Of a stretch of 64,000 nucleotides of DNA, positions 47,001-58,624 are shown piece after piece. This DNA is from Bugula neritina. Taxonomy: Eukaryota > Bryozoa > Gymnolaemata > Cheilostomatida > Bugulidae. The translations under genes were made by a program, and so were the position numbers. The notes beneath the pieces are model-generated. The model ran no database searches. It was given only the letters and a program-made list of their open reading frames with translations, and was not told the origin of the DNA. Numbering within the stretch: position 1 is the first letter of the stretch; the number at the start of each line of letters is the position of its first letter. The stretch spans positions 15,784,642 through 15,848,641 of the forward strand of contig OZ037770.1 in NCBI GenBank assembly GCA_964035545.1. Direction: 5' to 3'.

Positions 47001-49527
47001 TTACTTGAAAAAATGTAATTAATTACAGCCAATTACAATTACAAATTACAATTACCCCAACCCTGTCTTACAGATACCACCTACCATCATAATAGTCCTA
47101 GGGTTACAGATACCACCTACCATCATAATAGTCCTAGGGTTACATATACCACCTACCATCATAATAGTCCTAGTCTTACATATACCACCTACCATCATAA
47201 TAGTCCTAGGGTTACATATACCACCTACCATCATAATAGTCCTAGGGTTACATATACCACCTACCATCATAATAGTCCTAGGGTTACATATACCACCTAC
47301 CATCATAATAGTCCTAGGGTTACATATACCACCTACCATCATAATAGTCCTAGGGTTACAGATACCACCTACCATCATAATAGTCGTGGTTTCCCTCTAT
47401 CACCAGCCACGGATGTTGCAAAGACTTCTGGGCATACACATTCTTCCACGTCGTCTGAAACTTCTTGTCCTTGGCACTGTAGACTCCAGTCTCGTAGAAG
47501 TTGTCCCCTACCGACGAGCATGTTGTGTGAGGGTATTTCAGATATCAATTCGTTTGTGTTTAAAATAGTCAGGAAGAAATATGATCTCACATGATTGGTT
47601 ACCTATGGCAGCGGTGAATGCTGACTTGTGCTGTTCTGACCAATCAGCTAACCTTCTAGCCACTCTCCTCTGGTGAGATCCTTCTCTCCCCCAGTCACCC
47701 AGAGCAGTGAACGACAGCTTCGTGTTCGCAGAACTCAGTTTCATCATACCACTCGTGATTTCAGTGGCCGCCTTGTCTGCAGTAGAGAGAAACTCTGGTG
47801 AGGGAAGAGAATTGTGTGTTGGTGACCTTCACATCTGATTGAAATGATGAGCAAACCAACCTCGTATCTGATAGACTGAGTTTGACCAATCCCCTCCACA
47901 CATCTCATCTCCGTCACCATTGTCTCCCGACCCTTTAGTGCAAGGCTCGTCGCACATGCTCTCTTCTTCCTTCCCGTAGCGACCAAACCCGTTGTCACAC
48001 CGGCACTCATTGCTACATTACACATACAGTTGTGATGTCATTTCCTTTTTATTTAGCATGGAAAATGGCACGTAGCTGTGAACTGAGGTTGTAGGGAGTA
48101 GAACTAGTGAGGGTGGGGTCAAGCACTCACCCGTTCTGGAGCGCCATGTAGAGGTTGTTGTAGCCACTGCAGAAGTCATAGCATCTGCTCACACTCATTC
48201 CGTATCTGTCAGCCGTCAGTTTGTGGTAGCTGGTCAGATCTCTGGGGCGCTTGTCCGTGTAACAGCCGATATATTTCCATTTGGTTGAAGCTGAGTGATG
48301 AGCAATATATGCACACAGTTGGTATACAGTTGGTATACAGTGAGTATACAGGTGGTATAGTGAGTATACAGGTGATACAGTCAGTATACAGTTGGTACAG
48401 TGAGTATACAGGTGATGTAGTCAGTATACAGGTGATATACAGTCAGTATACAGGTGGTACAGTGAGTATACAGGTGATACAGTTGGTATACAGTGAGTAT
48501 ACAGTGAGTATACAGTGAGTATACAGTGAGTATACAGTGAGTATACAGGTGGTACAGTGAGTATACAGTCAGTATACAGTCAGTATACAGGTGATACAGT
48601 CAGTATATAGGTGGTACAGTGGGTATACAGGTGATACAGTGGGTATACAGGTGATACAGTGAGTATACAGTCAGTATACATTGAGTATACAGTGACTATA
48701 CAGTGAGTATACAGTCAGTATACAGACGTGAGTATACAGTGACTATACAGTGAGTATACAGGTGATACAGTCAGTATACAGGTGATATAGTGAGTATACA
48801 GGTGGTACAGTGAGTATACAGGTGGTATAGTTAGTTAAAGTACACCTGACTACTATAGCTCAGTTGCATAAATAATTAGCATCAAACTGCATACAAGCAT
48901 TGATGGTGATTTATTTGCATATATCAGGGTATGTATATGCCACTTGCTCTACCTGCTCCATGTGTCAGTATATATACTACCTGTTCCATGTGTCAGTATA
49001 TACACTACCTGCTCCATGTGTCAGTATATATACTACCTGTTCCACGTGCCAGTATATATACTACCTGCTCCACGTGTCAGTATATATACTACCTACTCCA
49101 TGTGTCAGTATATATACTACCTGCTCCATGTGTCTATTTATATACTACCTGCTCTATGTGTCAGTATATATACTACCTGCTCCATGTGTCAGTATATATA
49201 CTACCTGTTCCACGTGCCAGTATATATACTACCTGCTCCACGTGTCAGTATATATACTACCTACTCCATGTGTCAGTATATATACTACCTGCTCCATGTG
49301 TCAGTATATACACTACCTGCTCCATGTGTCAGTATATACACTACCTGCTCCATGTGTCAGTATATACACTACCTGCTCCATGTGTCAGTATATATACTAC
49401 CTGCTCCATGTGTCAGTATATACACTACCTGCTCCACATGTCGCTCACCTTTGGAAGACTCTGGCACTACTGACCGTCCACTTGTTACTGAAATGGCTGT
49501 TGCTATTAGAATTGGCAGTAGCAACAT
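44014..49527 (-). CDS. Secreted WSC-domain / purple acid phosphatase (ACP5-like) fusion, 8 exons, 435 aa
   Basis: Exons in transcript order: 49527-49449, 48290-48131, 48012-47861, 47776-47603, 47507-47373, 45822-45643, 45375-45192, 44257-44014; all junctions are phase-consistent. A signal peptide (MLLLPILIATAISVTSG) leads into a WSC domain (about residues 29-131): KYIGCYTDK, MSVSRCYDFCSGYNNLYMAL, NECRCDNGFGRYG, CDEPC and MCGGDWSNSVYQI, with cysteines in the WSC order. The catalytic domain follows with all five metal-ligand motifs of tartrate-resistant acid phosphatase: GDWG (about 158), GDNFYE (about 190), GNHD (about 228), GHHP (about 307) and GHDHFLQ (about 345). It should be an active dinuclear Fe/metal phosphatase; secretion and carbohydrate binding through WSC are inferred. 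Vertebrate ACP5 lacks a WSC domain. Intron 5 holds a donor-bearing minisatellite interrupted by a hAT-like insertion. Confidence 0.92.
44272..45172. repeat. 20-bp minisatellite, phosphatase intron 7
   Basis: About 44 copies of actgagggatagtatatagt. Confidence 0.93.
45926..47065 (+). mobile_element. hAT-like non-autonomous foldback element, 1,140 bp, in phosphatase intron 5
   Basis: The ends are CAGGGTTGGGGT and its inverted complement ACCCCAACCCTG. An exact 8-bp duplication TCTTACAG flanks both sides (45918-45925 and 47066-47073), the size made by hAT transposases. Subterminal regions are tracts of AATTACAATTACA. Internally long inverted segments pair across the centre (near 46490), for example ttggaaaatttgtgattt against aaatcacaaattttcc. 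No transposase frame is present. It landed in the last unit of the 36-bp donor-junction array. Confidence 0.85.
47066..47385 (-). repeat. 36-bp donor-junction minisatellite, phosphatase intron 5
   Basis: Nine units. On the transcribed strand each contains gactattatgatg|gtaggtg, copying the last 13 nt of exon 5 and its donor. The hAT-like element interrupts the far end. Confidence 0.93.
48296..48835. repeat. GTATACAG repeat, phosphatase intron 1
   Basis: Irregular copies of agtgagtatacaggtggtac and related units. Confidence 0.88.
48945..49442 (-). repeat. 28-bp donor-like repeat, phosphatase intron 1
   Basis: About 18 copies. The transcribed strand carries ggagcag|gtagtatatata, repeating a plausible donor just downstream of the true donor at 49448. 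Confidence 0.9.
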
Positions 49528-50667
49528 GCTGAGTTATTGAGTGCGACTCTGCTAGTTATTGAGTCAGACTCTGTCAGTTATTGAGTGAGACTTGAATACA
49601 GCCACTCTTTTCCACTGAATGTCCAGCTGTTACATGACAGCGTGTGAATCTCTCCATCTGGTGGTTCACCAACTCCTTATCAGTTGGTCATCCTTGTTAT
49701 ACATTATGTATGCAGTGTATATCATGTATATACACTGTATAATATGTAGTGGTGTTGTGTATATTATATACCATATATATAGTACATACATATGTATACA
49801 GTATATAATCCTAGTATATTATGTAGATCATACATCATAGTTATATATATACAGTATGTACGTATATACTAGTGTTGTTTGTCATAAGTAGTTTCTATTT
49901 CTAGTACAAGTTCTATATTTGTAACTTGTTTACTGTGTATAATAGACCCATGTCTGGCACTTTGCAACCAGCCTGTTCAGTGTCAATGTACCTCCACTTT
50001 GTTTTGTCACGTGACATATGCCAAACCCATTAGCTGGCCAAGCTCCACACATTTACAGTCTCAGACACGGGCGTTGCACTTTTGGCTTAGTGCAGCCGCA
50101 CCGCAACGCGCCACTGCACAGCCGCCATTGTGGTAATACTAAGCAGGCGATGAATGCTTTATTGACGAAGCTGTAAGGTCATTGACATTTAGTACTTGAA
50201 TAGTTATAAATACTCGCCTCAACAACAAGCTGCACTATATAAGAGAAATAATTGGAATAGCTTATCAGATCAACTCTTGTACCGCTGCAACTGGGTCGTC
50301 GCTTGAATTTGAGAAGAACTTCGTAACGTGAAAACAGGTATGCAAGCTGTAGTATACTATATTTGTGACACCGCAATGTGTGCTGTAGTAGTGCATGTAA
50401 CACTGTACTGTAGCAGTAAATGTAACACTGTACTGTAGTAGTAAATGTAACACTGTACTGTAGCAGTAAATGTAGCAATGTACTGTAGTAGTAAATGTAA
50501 CACTGTACTGTAGTAGTAAATGTAACACTGTACTGTAGTAGTAAATGTAACACTGTACTGTAGTAGTGCATGTAACACTGTACTGTAGTAGTAAATGTAA
50601 CACTGTACTGTAGTAGTAAATGTAGCAATGTGCTGTTAGTTCCAGTATGTGTTTTAGAGCAGACATG
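49528..50667. other. Divergent promoter region, phosphatase and nuclear receptor
   Basis: The 1.1 kb between the two ATGs. A GC-richer patch at 50060-50130 (gccgcaccgcaacgcgccac) is the best promoter candidate. A 23-bp repeat (tactgtagtagtaaatgtaa) fills 50380-50635. Confidence 0.5.
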
Positions 50668-53600
50668 TTGTCCAACGACCTTGATGAAGTTGAAGGTCAG
50701 GAATCAGATGGTGTTGAGGAGGAAAGATGTGATATTTGTGGAGATAGGTCCTCAGGCTATCACTATGGTGTACTCAGCTGTGAGGGGTGTAAAGGTAGGC
50801 AGTGTATATCATATACAGCATATTATATTATTATATTATACTATACTATATTATATTATATTATATTATATTATATTATATTATATTATACTATATTATA
50901 CTATATTATATTATATTATATTATATACATAATTCAGACATTTATCCAGCAGTTTAGTAATTCTTACAAAATTCTCAGTAGACTTAACCTGGTTTTTGAA
51001 CTCTTCTGAATTTAGCAGTTGCATGTACAGCCCCTGCTAGGACTCCAGCCCCTGCTAGGACTACAGTCCTAGCAGGGGCTGGAGTCCTACTTTTGAATCC
51101 AGGTTCTATGCAGTTTCGTGACTATAGTTAAGGGGGGGGGGTATCAGTATAGCCCCAACTCTGTGCTGTGTAGTGACTATAATAGTTGGGGGGTATCAGT
51201 ATAGCCCCAACTCTATAGTGACTATAATAGTTGTTGTTGACAATATAGAGCAGGTCATTCCCCTGGAAGCAGTCACGTGACAAGTTGTTATGCTGCAGTT
51301 TATATCGTACAGGATGTATCAATACTTAATGGTTTTTTATAGTATCCTTTAGGGTGAATAACCTGGCTGTTTACTCTTCACTGAATTCCTTATATATAAT
51401 TCATGATTACTGTATTTCGTAACAGCTAATTTTAGCAACACAGTTTATAGTAGTATATCATAGTATTATAGTAATATATAGTTTATAGAATATATAGTAA
51501 TATACTTGATAGACTATAGTAACACAGTTGGTAGAATATAGTTACTACTATCAGTGAGTATAGTTACTACTACCAGTGAGTATAGCTACTACTACCAATG
51601 AGTATAGTTACTACTATCAGTGAGTATAGTTACTACTGTCAGTGAGTATAGTTACTACTACCAATGAGTATAGTTACTACTGCCAGTGGGTATAGTTACT
51701 ACTACCAATGAGTCTAACTCGCTCCAGGTTTATTATAATATTCAGGCAATTCCCACTATTCCGTTTATGCTGTCTAGTTAGTTTCTACTTTTCACACGCA
51801 TCACGGCTCTGTGGGACGTCTGCCGGCCGCCCTGAATCTAATGTTATTGCAAGATACTGGGTTACTAATGAGTGTGAACGAACGAGGCAGGAATGCGGTT
51901 AGCTAGTTAGTACTGGTTAGAGATAGTCACGCTTGGTTACTGTGGCAACAACAAGGTCAATGACTGCTGTAGTCACGCCTCCTTTTCGTCTGCGTTAGAT
52001 TAGCTTACGTTAAATTGCCACATGATTGATTGCCAGCTTTGCTATGTACGTATAGCAAGTAAACTACAGGGTACTGAGTAAACTCTACCATCAGCTCAGC
52101 ACACATCCTTTACTTACGAGGTGCTGGTATTGTGCTGTATGCATCATGTATGGTACCACTGCTTTCTCTTTCATAATCACACAGTCTTCTGCTGATAGGT
52201 CTGTTATTCCCTGTGTACACAATCTCCTGCAGATAGGTCTGTTATTCCCTGTGTACACAGTCTTCTGCTGATAGGTCTGTTATTCCCTGTGTTCACAATC
52301 TTCTGTTGATAGGCCTGTTATTCCCTGTGTACACAATCTCTTGCAGATAGGCCTGTTATTCCCTGTGTACACAATCTCCTGCAGATAGGTTTGTTATTCC
52401 CTGTGTACAATATATCCTGCCGATAGGTTTGTTATTCCCTGTGTACACTATATCCTGCCGATAGGTTTGCTATTCCCTGTGTACACAATCTCCTGCAGAT
52501 AGGTCTGTTATTCCCTGTGTACACAATCTCCTGCCGATAGGTCTGTTATTCCCTGTGTACACAATCTCCTGCAGATAGGTCTGTTATTCCCTGTGTACAC
52601 AATCTCCTGCAGATAGGTCTGTTATCTCATGGTTACATTGTCTTCTGCCATGTTGCAGGCTTCTTCAGAAGGAGTGTCCAGAAGTCACTTGACGGCAAAT
52701 GTAAGATTGGAGGAAACTGTAAAGTCACTATTGCCACCAGGCGGCGCTGTCCTCCGTGCCGATTCAACAAGTGCCTGGCTGTCGGTATGCAAGAGCACTG
52801 TGAGTATACAAGCTAATATCTATATCTATAGCTAGCACTGTCTATATCTATAGCTAGCCCTGTCTATACCTATAGCTAGCACTGTCTATATCTATAGCTA
52901 GCACTGTCTATATCTATAGCTAGCACTGTCTATATCTATAACTAGCACTGTCTATATCTATAGCTAGCACTGTCTATATCTATAGCTAGCACTGTCTATA
53001 TCTATAGCTAGCACTGTCTATATCTATAGCTAGCACTGTCTATTTCTACAGCTAGCACTGTCTGTTTCTACAGCTAGCACTGTCTGTATCTATAGCTAGC
53101 ACTGTCTATATCTATAGCTAGCACTGTCTATATCTATAGCTAGCACTGTCTATTTCTACAGCTAGCACTGTCTATTTCTACAGCTAGCACTGTCTATATT
53201 CCAGGTCTCCTCACTGAGCTACAGTGCAAGGCCAGGGGGTCCAAGAGAAAGCTGAGTAAGCAGAAAGCATCTTCTGCTCAGACCAACACTTCACCTGTTA
53301 AAAGGTTCTGTGCAGACGCTGAAGACAGCCAATCAAATAAATCATCACATAAATCTGCATTTGTCTCCGCTGATTCAACTAAATTTGAAAATTCTCAAAG
53401 TTTTGGGTCAGTGAGTAAGCAGTCACCTCATTGGTCAACTGGCAGTCAACAGTCACCTCATTGGTCAACCTCTAGTGAATATTCACCAAAAGGCTCTGCT
53501 GGCCAAGTTTCACCTCATTGGCCGTCTGGAAGTCAGCTATCACCTCATTGGTCAGTTACTGGCAGCCTCTCTGATCAGACAGAAGCAAATGGTCTGATGG

Positions 53601-56163
53601 ATTTAGGTAAATATCTTAATCTAAGTTCTGTTTCAGTGAATGAGGTTTTTAAGTTCTTACTTTGTTGAGAGAACAGAATGTTAACCAAAGTTACTACTAT
53701 TTGATGGCTGCAGACTCTGGTCATACAGAAGCAGAAGGCAGGAATGTAGATATGGCTGCTTTACTGGACAAAATCATTCTCTTCTTTGATGAAGATATCA
53801 ACTTAGATGAGGTGAGCCGCCTATTGATATAAAACCTTCTTGTCTCCGTTCTAGCCCGTTAGCTCACATTGACTGTTCAAGAGTAAGTCACTGTTAGTAG
53901 ATAGCTAACCTTCAGTCAAATAAACTGTAAATATTTCTACTAGCTGGAACTGGCCAACAGATATGCAGAAGACGCGGATGCTGCAAGCTCCGCCCACCTC
54001 AAGAAGATCTACATCACTATTTTAGCCTCCAAGTTCGTCGCCAACCTCTCTAAACACATGATGGGGTTTGATGAGTTCAGTCCAGGGGACCAGATTAGTC
54101 TGATTAAGGTGAGAATCAGTGACTCACTTGCAGTGACTCATTGACCATCTACCTGACTATCTAACTGACTGCATTTACTAAGACTATCTGACAATCACTG
54201 TTTTCAAGCTTCTTCACAGTTTGCCAACAAACTGTTATTTCATGTTAGGAAACAGTGCAATGAATGAAAACCACAACCATAATTTAATGCCAACCAACCA
54301 CAGATCCATGAGCATGAGTATTCATTTGCATAATGCGAAGCCATGGAAACCAGCAAATAGAAATATTTTATTTAAAAATATATAATTTGAAAGTAAACAT
54401 GTAAATATTTCAGTACTATTACTGTATTATAGTATTACTTCAGTATTATTACTGTATTATAGTATTACTTCAGTATTATTACTGTATTATAGTACTACTT
54501 CAGTATTATTACTGTATTATAGTATTACTTCAGTATTATTACTGTATTATAGTATTACTTCAGTATTATTACTGTATTATAGTACTACTTTAGTATTATT
54601 ACTGTATTATAGTACTACTTCAGTATTATTACTGTATTATAGTATTACTTCAGTATTATTACTGTATTATAGTATTACTTCAGTATTATTACTGTATTAT
54701 AGTATTACTTCAGTATTATTACTGTATTATAGTATTACTTCAGTATTATTACTGTATTATAGTATTACTTCAGTATTATTACTGTATTATAGTACTACTT
54801 CAGTATTATTACTGTATTATAGTACTACTTTAGTATTATTACTGTATTATAGTACTACTTCAGTATTATTACTGTATTATAGTATTACTTCAGTATTATT
54901 ACTGTATTATAGTATTACTTCAGTATTATTACTGTATTATAGTATTACTTCAGTATTATTACTGTATTATAGTATTACTTCAGTATTATTACTGTATTAT
55001 AGTATTACTTCAGTATTATTACTGTATTATAGTATTACTTCAGTATTATTACTGTATTATAGTACTACTTCAGTATTATTACTGTATTATAGTACTACTT
55101 TTTGTACTCTCACAATACTCTCTCTGTAATATTATACTCCATTACTGTGTTATGTACCATGACAGTATCATATCTATCTCTTTCAGAGTAGTATATTCTG
55201 TACCATGACAGTATCATATCTATCTTTCAGAGTAGTATATTCTGTACCGTGACAGTATCATATCTATCTTTCAGAGTAGTATATTCTGTACCATGACAGT
55301 ATCATATCTATCTCTTTCAGAGTAGTATATTCGGTATCATGGCCCTGAGAGTATACAGGGGATATGACATCACAACTGATAGCGCTACTCTACCCGACAG
55401 CAAAGTCTACAACGAGGAGCAGCTAAAGGAGGGAGGCATGGGTGATAGTGCCACGAGTCTCTTTAGGTTTTGCAGAACTATGGCTAGCATGGAGGCAGAT
55501 CCTGTAGAAGTGGCTTTGATGACTTGCATCTGTCTGTTCTCGGGTAAACACATAGTAATACACACAGTAGATTATGATGTCATAAGGGCATAGTAATACA
55601 CACAGTAGATTATGATGTCATAAGGGCATAGTAATACACACAGTAGATTATGATGTCATAAGGGCATAGTAATACACACAGTAGATTATGATGTCATAAG
55701 AGCATAGTAATACATACAGTAGATTATGATGTCATAAGAGCGTAGTAATACATACAGTAGATTATGATGTCATAAGAGCGTAGTAATACATACAGTAGAT
55801 TATGATGTCATAAGAGCGTAGTAATACATACAGTAGATTATGATGCCATAAAGGCGTAGTAATACATGTAGGCGACTGTTGTTTTCAGAGAGCAGTAGAG
55901 TGAGGGATTTGGACAGAGTACAAGAGGTGCAGAGTATATATTCTAGAGCCTTAGCTGCCTACTGCAACCTCAAATCGAGGGACGGGTGCACACGTTTCGC
56001 TAGACTCATCATGAAGATCATTAGCCTGAGGGAGTTGAACAGCTTCCTGTGTTCAAATGACTCTGACTTGAGGTTCCAGAATGAGTTGAGTTGTGAAGCC
56101 ATCTTGACTCTACCTAAACCTCTCCAGCAATACTTCAAATGCGTAGACACTACGTCTCACTGA
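50668..56163 (+). CDS. Nuclear receptor (zinc-finger DBD plus LBD), 7 exons, 476 aa
   Basis: Exons: 50668-50794, 52659-52799, 53205-53606, 53714-53811, 53944-54108, 55321-55543, 55889-56163. The DNA-binding domain (about residues 22-86) has exact receptor cysteine spacing: CDIC-x13-CEGC-x15-C-x5-C-x9-CPPC. The P-box is CEGCKG, typical of receptors that bind AGGTCA half-sites, and the domain ends [12 protein letters not shown] long Ser/Gln hinge contains four SPHW repeats. The ligand-binding domain includes the signature [20 protein letters not shown] then [15 protein letters not shown], and helix 10/11 ([15 protein letters not shown]). I see no good AF-2 helix; LSCEAIL is the nearest candidate. 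The in-frame ATG at 50647 is an alternative start, but an acceptor (gttttag, ending 50660) argues for 50668. The subfamily is unresolved, NR1- or NR2-like. The gene is divergent from the phosphatase. Confidence 0.92.
51038..51089. repeat. Perfect 25-bp inverted repeat with 2-nt spacer
   Basis: Arms 51038-51062 and 51065-51089 are exact complements (core agcccctgctaggact / agtcctagcaggggct). Lies in nuclear receptor intron 1; capable of a long cruciform or hairpin. Confidence 0.85.
51535..52625. repeat. Repeats in nuclear receptor intron 1
   Basis: agtatagttactactaccaa (about nine copies, 51535-51715), then a 38-bp unit with acacaatctcctgcagatag (about eleven copies, 52185-52625) that runs toward the true acceptor (tgttgcag, 52658). 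TATTATA units lie at 50820-50932. Confidence 0.88.
52805..53200. repeat. 22-bp repeat, nuclear receptor intron 2
   Basis: About 17 copies of gctagcactgtctatatcta plus ta, covering the whole intron; the junction end gcact|gtgagt resembles the unit's gcact|gtctat. Confidence 0.9.
54409..55100. repeat. 30-bp minisatellite, nuclear receptor intron 5
   Basis: About 23 highly uniform copies of actgtattatagtattact plus tcagtattatt. Confidence 0.93.
55154..55335 (+). repeat. 44-46-bp acceptor-junction repeat, nuclear receptor intron 5
   Basis: Four acceptors (tctttcag|agtagtatattc) end at 55186, 55230, 55274 and 55320; only the last opens the ligand-binding exon. Confidence 0.93.
55545..55866. repeat. 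38-bp repeat, nuclear receptor intron 6
   Basis: Eight copies of tagtaatacacacagtagat plus tatgatgtcataagggca; the unit contains the palindromic tgatgtcat CRE-like motif. Confidence 0.9.
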
Positions 56164-58624
56164 GATCTCTATACGAGTATTTTCTATTTTTTACAATACG
56201 AGTTTTTTTTAGTTAATTTTTTTACATTTTTTTTTTAAACATATTCATTGCGTTTCATGTCTTTGTAAATAATTTGTATTTTTCAGCTTTTATTTATTTA
56301 TCTGTATTTACAACTTGTACGGGTCTAGCAATCATCTTAGTAACACATGTTGGATATAAAATAAAACGGGTCAATTCAGTGAATAGAGTGGATAACTTCC
56401 CTTATTATAGCAGTGACAGTGCAGTAACAACTAGCTGTACTACAGTAACAACTAACTGTACTACAGTAACACATTGCTGTGCTACAGTAACACATTGCTG
56501 TGCTACAGTAATACATTGCTGTACTACGATAATACATTGCTGTACTACAGTAACACCTTGCAGTTCTACAGCAATACATTGCTGTACTACAATAACGCAT
56601 TGCTGTACTACAGTAATACATTGCTGTTCTACAGTTACGCCTTCCTATAGAGCTGAGTGTGCTCACACTGAGCTGGTCATATACTAGGAGGGATTATGGA
56701 TGTATTCTCTATGATATCTTTCTAGTGGTAAACTGACTTGAAGACCTCAGCTATGCTACAAACATGTCTGCCTGAAAACTGTTAAACTAGTTAGACTGAG
56801 TATTGGTACTATCTGTCCTTTCCTTACTCCTTTGTTATACCCCCCCCCCCCCCCCCCCCCTGTTGCCTGTCCACACCAGGCTTGTATCGTCTCCCATGGG
56901 AGTTGTTTACTCACTGAACGTATAAGGAGACTCAACAGCACTGAGCAACACTTACTGCAGGATAATAGCAATCAATATGAATATTATAGTAATATAGGCA
57001 CATGATTTCCTAACATAAATGTGTTGGGCTAAGATCAGACTATTCTAACATTTATCAGTAAACACATAACAGCTATATATATAGACCGCCAATAATCCCT
57101 TTCTAATGGAGGGACATAAATCAACAGAAGTCAATTCTGATAGGTTTATGATTTATAAGAGAAACACAGTCACCTGGTAACAGAGATGTGGAAGGAATAG
57201 ATTTAATTGATGCGGTCAGTTTGATTACAGAGAAATGAGTGATAAAATAGTACACCAGTATCACTTTAGTTATTGTAGTTTCTACACCAGTATCACATTA
57301 GTTATTGTAGTTTCTACACCAGTATCACATTAGTTATTGTAGTTTCCACACAAGAATACAATTTGAAGCTTCATTAAAACTGCATACTACTGCAGGTAAA
57401 GTGTGTACTTATGCAGGTAAATATTGCACCACTGCTACAAGAATCATATTTCAACTAAAACAAAGCAGTAATGAATGTTGAACATTTAATATGACATACC
57501 AGAGCAGTACATAGCTGTAATGTATACAAGATACAAAAGATGTTGGTTCATAGGACTTTGGCAATAGAGGCCAACAAATACTTTCATATGCATTTATTAG
57601 AAATAGCAGTAGTACTAGTAATACTAGTAATAGTAGAAGTAGTAGACATAAGTGTAAAAAAATCACAAATAAAAATTTAGTACTGTGATTGGTTCTAAAA
57701 TAATAAAAAATATTGTAGTAACATAGTAAAAGTAGTATAAAGCATGCTACCAAAATTTGTCAAACAAGATGTGAGTAACTGTTGTATGTTATACCTGTAG
57801 AGTATATACCTGTAGAGTATATACCTGTAGAGTATATACCTGTAGAGTATATACCTGTAGAGTATATATCTGTAGAGTATATACCTGTAGAGTATATACC
57901 TGTAGAGTATATACCTGTAGAGTATATACCTGTAGAGTATATATCTGTAGAGTATATACCTGTAGAGTATATACCTGTAGAGTATATACCTGTAGAGTAT
58001 ATATCTGTAGAGTATATACCTGTAGAGTATAAACCTGTAGAGTATATACCTGTAGAGTATATATCTGTAGAGTATATACCTGTAGAGTATATACCTGTAG
58101 AGTATATACCTGTAGAGTATATACCTGTAGAGTATATACCTGTAGAGTATATACCTGTAGCGTATATATATCTGTAGAGTATATACCTGTAGGGTATATA
58201 CCTGTAGAGTATATACCTGTAGAGTATATAAACCTGTAGAGTATATACTCTACAGGTATATATACCTGTAGAGTATATACCTGTAGAGTATATATCTGTA
58301 GAGTATATACCTGTAGAGTATATACCTGTAGAGTATATACCTGTAGAGTATATACCTGTAGAGTATATAAACCTGTAGAGTATATACTCTACAGATATAT
58401 ACCTGTAGAGTATATATATCTGTAGAGTATATATACCTGTAGAGTATATATATCTGTAGAGTATATACCTGTAGAGTATATATATATCTGTAGAGTATAT
58501 ATCTGTAGAGTATATACCTGTAGAGTATATATACCTGTAGAGAATATATCAACACTTCATTTCCCTGTAGACTCCACGGGCTCTGAAAAATACGAAATAA
58601 CCAAATAAACGATTTGTTTATAAA
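56164..58624. other. Intergenic between nuclear receptor and zinc-finger gene
   Basis: Receptor 3' region with acagtaacacattgctgt repeats (56425-56640), a 21-C run (56840-56860), a 40-bp repeat (57255-57345) and a large tgtagagtatatacc (15 bp) array (57790-58545) containing two internal inversions. No gene recognised. Confidence 0.7.
56360..56365 (+). terminator. Possible poly(A) signal of the nuclear receptor
   Basis: AATAAA about 200 bp after the receptor stop. Confidence 0.4.

Noticed and set aside
47744-48025. Minus-strand frame starting MCNVAMSAGV
   Set aside because: A shadow of WSC exon 3; the correct frame reads NECRCDNGFGRYG and keeps the WSC cysteines.
56840-56860. 21-C run as a biological signal
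   Set aside because: A homopolymer of this kind is as likely a length-uncertain sequencing or assembly feature; similar 13-base runs occur at 14140 and 19907.
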